Below, one piece after another: positions 32,052 through 35,072 of a stretch of DNA of 35,072 nucleotides; the stretch's first letter is position 1; each line of letters begins with the position of its first letter. This DNA comes from Neoconidiobolus thromboides FSU 785. Its lineage: Eukaryota > Entomophthoromycota > Entomophthoromycetes > Entomophthorales > Neoconidiobolaceae. The stretch is taken from assembly GCA_025603075.1 (NCBI GenBank), contig MU626459.1, positions 1-35,072 of the forward strand, written 5' to 3'. A program made the position numbers and the translations under genes. Below the pieces are notes generated by a model. That model was not told the origin of the DNA, did not search any database, and saw only the letters and a program-made list of their open reading frames with translations.

Positions 32052-32155
32052 ATATGAGGATGTATTTTTTGTTCAAGAATTTTACCAACATCTTTCCACT
32101 TAAATAGCGCTTAAAAAATGGAAAAATAATGAAACCAAAAAAAACATCCCCATAT
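32052..32155 (-). mobile_element. Family A foldback MITE (inverted)
   Basis: ATATGAGGATGTATTTTTTG at the left and ACATCCCCATAT at the right. The core AAATAGCGCTTAAAAAATGG is the exact reverse complement of the family centre. One of the best preserved copies. Confidence 0.82.
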
Positions 32156-32235
32156 GCATCAAAAACTTTATTACTTATCGTTATTTGATTGCTTTCTATT
32201 TTTTGTGAGCGTTTTTATTTTTAATTTGATTAGAA

Positions 32236-32339
32236 GAATGTGGATGATTTTTTTGGCTTCATTACTTTTTTCATCATTTAAATGCTATTTGAGTAGAAAA
32301 ATTAGTAAAATCCTTAAACACAAAAATGCATCCCCAAAT
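32236..32339 (+). mobile_element. Family A foldback MITE
   Basis: The left end is degenerate (AGAATGTGGATGATTTTTTT), the centre AAATGCTATTTGAGTAGAAA, and the right end GCATCCCCAAAT. It is 80 bp from the preceding inverted copy. Confidence 0.75.
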
Positions 32340-32641
32340 GTTTTTCCGTATCTAATTACTAATAACTATTTTTTGCTCTTTATTTCCTAGTTTTTATTAT
32401 AGTTACCGATTTTTGAGTTGTTTGTTTATTATGTAAAATTACTTTGTTAATACTGTACTTTTATATGCTTCAAGGCTTCCTCTTTTAATCATATTAATTT
32501 ATCTAAAATAGAGCGTAATACTATTTTATTTGATTTAGAATATTTGAAAATAGAGTATTTTAATTTAATAGTTTTTTTTGTTTTATTTTTTATAATTTGT
32601 TTCCGAAATAAATATTTAGGAATAATAGTTTTTAACATTTT

Positions 32642-32748
32642 AAATGGGGGTGTTTTTATTGACTTTATTACTTTTTCCATCTTTTAAGTGCTATTTGAGT
32701 GGAAAAATTGTTAGTAAAATTCTTAAATTCAAAAATATATCCCCAAAT
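32642..32748 (+). mobile_element. Family A foldback MITE
   Basis: AAATGGGGGTGTTTTTATTG at the left and ATATCCCCAAAT at the right, with TTTTAAGTGCTATTTGAGTG in the centre. It lies about 460 bp beyond the stop of the transcription factor gene. Confidence 0.8.
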
Positions 32749-33209
32749 GTTGATTATAACTAAACGAATAATAAAATAACCTTTTCAAAATTTTTAAACG
32801 CAATTATATTATAAATACAAGACTTAGTGTTCAGTAATATAAGAGTAAAAAGATATTGCTAAAAAAACAACTCGGATTTTAAAGAACTTGCCATTGTTAT
32901 AGTATATTATATTGGTATTTTTATGCTCTATTGAATATGTCGATTTAGATAAAAACAAGGTTATAACATCAGTAAAAAGGGTAAACATTATTTACAAATA
33001 TTTTTTATAATAAAATAGATGTCTGTATAAATAGTAAAAAAATTCTAGAATTATTATAAACAATCTCTAAAAAATAAACGCTTAATATAAGAACAATACA
33101 ATGATTATCATAATAAACATTTATTTTACTTTACACAAATTAAAAAATGAAAATACAATAACTAAACTATAAAATGAGTATGGATGATTTATATAAGTAT
33201 AAACTATTT

Positions 33210-35072
33210 TTACTCCTTAACATCCAAACAACTAAGTAAAGTATCTTTAAGCTCAGAACAAATAGGGAACTCAAATAATAGTATTTGAACTCTTTGAATT
33301 ACAAAATCGATATCAGATTTATTAGTAAATCTTTCCAAGTTATAAGCAAGTTGAAATAGTTCTAAAATAGATATACAATTTTGTTTCAAAAAGTCCATTA
33401 CTTCATTAGGACAATTACTTTGAAGTTGAAATTTCTCGCATGTTATTGCTAGAAGGAATACATAAAAGGCATTGAGTAGCTCTTCAAACTGGATTGCTCT
33501 TAAAATTGAATAAATCATTTTATTAATTGTATCAGTTGTGCTAGGTTTCAAGTTATTATTCAGATAACTTTTAAGTTGGGTTATAAGTTCAATATTATTT
33601 GGCGTATCAGTTAACTGTTCCATGATGTTCTCAAAATAAACGTAGGTTAATATTTTATAAATCGATGTTATTTTAAGGGCTGCTTCTAATACTATTAACA
33701 TATCTCTTGGTGATACTTGCCTTTGAACTTTGTTATTAACAACATAAGGACATATTAAATAAATTTGATTGCAATAGAGCAAAACAGAGTAACGTATTAA
33801 AAAATAAAATTTATGATGAATGCAAAGGTTATTTGAAAAATGACAAAGATAATTATGCATGCAAAGTGCTTCTTTCCTAACACCTCTTAAATATTCTTCC
33901 TCAATAAAGTTAGAATTGGGTTGAATATAACATTCGATTGCTTGTTGAACTCGTTTATAATCATTGTTTGTTAATTTAAATTTATTATAACAAATTTGTT
34001 CAGAATCGGAGACTGAGTTATTAAATGGTTTAAAATGGTTAGCAATAATAGCAAAGATTTCAATTGAATTAAGCCAGATAAATGAAGGGGTCCTCCTATT
34101 ATCTGCACACTTGTCAATGTAAGTGGAATACTTTATTTCAAGTCGATGTAATAGCTGCATATCAAGAGGCTGACTATCTATATGCTTTGGAAGAGCATTA
34201 CGATTGAGAAAGAGTAAATTGTTTGAATTCATAAAAAACGAAATATAGGCCCATAGTTTATACTTCTTTAGTATCAAACAAGCTTCTTGTTTTGATTTAT
34301 TTTGCAAATCCGCTTTCAAATCAATTTTATCAATCCCAAAACAATAAGCCATTCTCAATACTATTGGAAAGATATTTTTTATCAATTCAAAATTTGATTC
34401 ATAGCAGCTCATTTTAATAAATAGTATTAACGCTTTTAAATTGTCAAAGGTTACTGTATTAATACTCTGGTAAATCAAATTAACAGATTCCTTGTAAGTT
34501 TTATTAAATATGTCTTTTAACATTTCATCACATATCATATCATGAAAAAATCCAAATGTACTTAGCACAGTATAATAGATAAAATCGCCTTTCTTGTCTT
34601 TAATTATTTTAGTTAACTCTTGACTGGTAAACTCGGAGCCTGATCCTACCAATATGCAATTATGTGCATCTATCCCTATCTCTAAGAAACTTCCATAATC
34701 AAACTTGCTCGGTTCACTACCCACATGCTCTATGCTTCTACCACCGCGATTTCTCAAACTATATAATTGATCCGAATGGAACTTCATATAATCCTCTATA
34801 ACACTTTCTACTTTTCTTATATTTATAGCGAAATAATCCCAACATCTAGTTTCTAAATATTCTTTTGAGGCACCTGTACTTAGCTTAATTTGGTTACTAG
34901 CCCAGATTAAATATCGTTTGATATAATTTAATCTCTTAATATTATAGTATAGAATTGACTTTGACCTTAAAGTTGAACTTTTTAACTCACATTCAATTTC
35001 ATTTATCGCTTGAAACAACTGTTTAGTTTGTGCCTCTAAAAGGTCTATCCTTTCATTTACTTTCTCTCGTTT
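33210..35072 (-). CDS. Fungal transcription factor (Zn2Cys6-type), N-terminus off window
   Basis: The frame is open from the right edge to TAA at 33210, at least 620 codons. The first residues in the window (REKVNERIDLLEAQTKQLF) form a leucine-heptad coiled coil. This is the dimerisation element that usually follows the zinc cluster, so the DNA-binding domain should lie just outside the window. The remainder is a long helical region resembling the middle homology domain of fungal zinc-cluster regulators (for example IFPIVLRMAYCFGID, compared with the usual AxRMAxxLGLH motif). The likely role is a nuclear transcriptional regulator. The target cannot be inferred. No ATG near the edge is needed because the frame enters from outside. 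Confidence 0.8.
   Translation of the reverse strand, partial: KREKVNERIDLLEAQTKQLFQAINEIECELKSSTLRSKSILYYNIKRLNYIKRYLIWASNQIKLSTGASKEYLETRCWDYFAINIRKVESVIEDYMKFHSDQLYSLRNRGGRSIEHVGSEPSKFDYGSFLEIGIDAHNCILVGSGSEFTSQELTKIIKDKKGDFIYYTVLSTFGFFHDMICDEMLKDIFNKTYKESVNLIYQSINTVTFDNLKALILFIKMSCYESNFELIKNIFPIVLRMAYCFGIDKIDLKADLQNKSKQEACLILKKYKLWAYISFFMNSNNLLFLNRNALPKHIDSQPLDMQLLHRLEIKYSTYIDKCADNRRTPSFIWLNSIEIFAIIANHFKPFNNSVSDSEQICYNKFKLTNNDYKRVQQAIECYIQPNSNFIEEEYLRGVRKEALCMHNYLCHFSNNLCIHHKFYFLIRYSVLLYCNQIYLICPYVVNNKVQRQVSPRDMLIVLEAALKITSIYKILTYVYFENIMEQLTDTPNNIELITQLKSYLNNNLKPSTTDTINKMIYSILRAIQFEELLNAFYVFLLAITCEKFQLQSNCPNEVMDFLKQNCISILELFQLAYNLERFTNKSDIDFVIQRVQILLFEFPICSELKDTLLSCLDVKE

Larger units (their letters stand above)
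30810..33209. other. Intergenic region between OPT promoter and transcription factor 3' end
   Basis: About 1.2 kb next to the OPT start (30810-32050) shows no gene or repeat. It should include the OPT promoter. From 32052 to 32748 there are three family A elements. Small frames at 32154-32390 and 32489-32680 overlap those elements and are not genes. Confidence 0.5.

Noticed and set aside
32154-32680. Two small frames in the right-hand spacer
   Set aside because: One overlaps a family A element and the other reaches the edge of another; hydrophobic or Lys-rich composition is expected from T- or A-rich DNA.
66-32748. CRISPR-like or REP-like regular array for the repeated A element
   Set aside because: Copies are dispersed, in both orientations, with irregular spacing and unrelated flanks, in a genome with spliced eukaryotic genes.
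1-35072. tRNA or rRNA genes
   Set aside because: I scanned for GGTTCGAnTCC-type T-arms with a matching acceptor stem and for conserved rRNA blocks and saw none; the GTTCGAGG in the LTR has no tRNA context.

Overview
The window looks like nuclear DNA from a very A+T-rich early-diverging filamentous fungus. Reasons: genes are interrupted by short GT-AG introns of about 40-60 bp, and the gene content is fungal (WSC and Opy2-like cell-surface proteins, an OPT transporter, a proteinase-K-like subtilisin, a fungal-type transcription factor). The mix of secreted subtilisin, secreted CAP protein and F-box/LRR protein resembles Entomophthoromycotina such as Conidiobolus. That placement is inference from content and composition, not from a marker gene.

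Layout. 1-4013 is repeat-rich noncoding DNA. 4014-5655 is a decayed DHA2-type MFS drug transporter with four in-frame stops and one frameshift. 6637-11719 (minus) is a complete ABCC (MRP-type) transporter that I rebuilt as eight exons, 1582 codons. 11720-15551 is a second repeat field with two neighbouring solo LTRs. 15552-16736 (plus) is an F-box/LRR protein, tail to tail with a secreted subtilisin at 16781-17971 (minus). This is followed by a secreted CAP-domain protein at 18334-19179 (minus). 19180-21754 is intergenic with small transposons and a pentanucleotide tract. 21755-23257 (plus) is a two-exon sugar transporter. 23906-24983 (minus) is a five-exon WSC membrane protein, head to head with an Opy2-like anchor at 26225-26839 (plus). 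27226-27783 (minus) is a low-complexity secreted protein. 28740-30809 (minus) is an OPT transporter. 33210-35072 (minus) is a Zn-cluster-type transcription factor running off the right edge.

Repeats are the most distinctive part. A roughly 100-bp foldback MITE (family A here; core ends TGGGGATG and CATCCCCA) occurs about 17 times in both orientations, including one tail-to-tail pair and one copy split by a solo LTR. Four solo LTRs (about 460 bp, TGTGAAAT...ATTTCACA) are present, two with perfect 4-bp target duplications. Two further small inverted-repeat elements are visible: family C, two copies of about 160 bp, and one element flanked by TTAA.

The genes are not an operon. Several share surface themes: export and uptake (MFS, ABCC, sugar, OPT), secretion (subtilisin, CAP, low-complexity protein) and wall or osmotic sensing (WSC, Opy2-like). 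I found no tRNA, rRNA, CRISPR array or virus. I see no convincing new multi-gene system; the best candidate for something undescribed is the family A foldback element.
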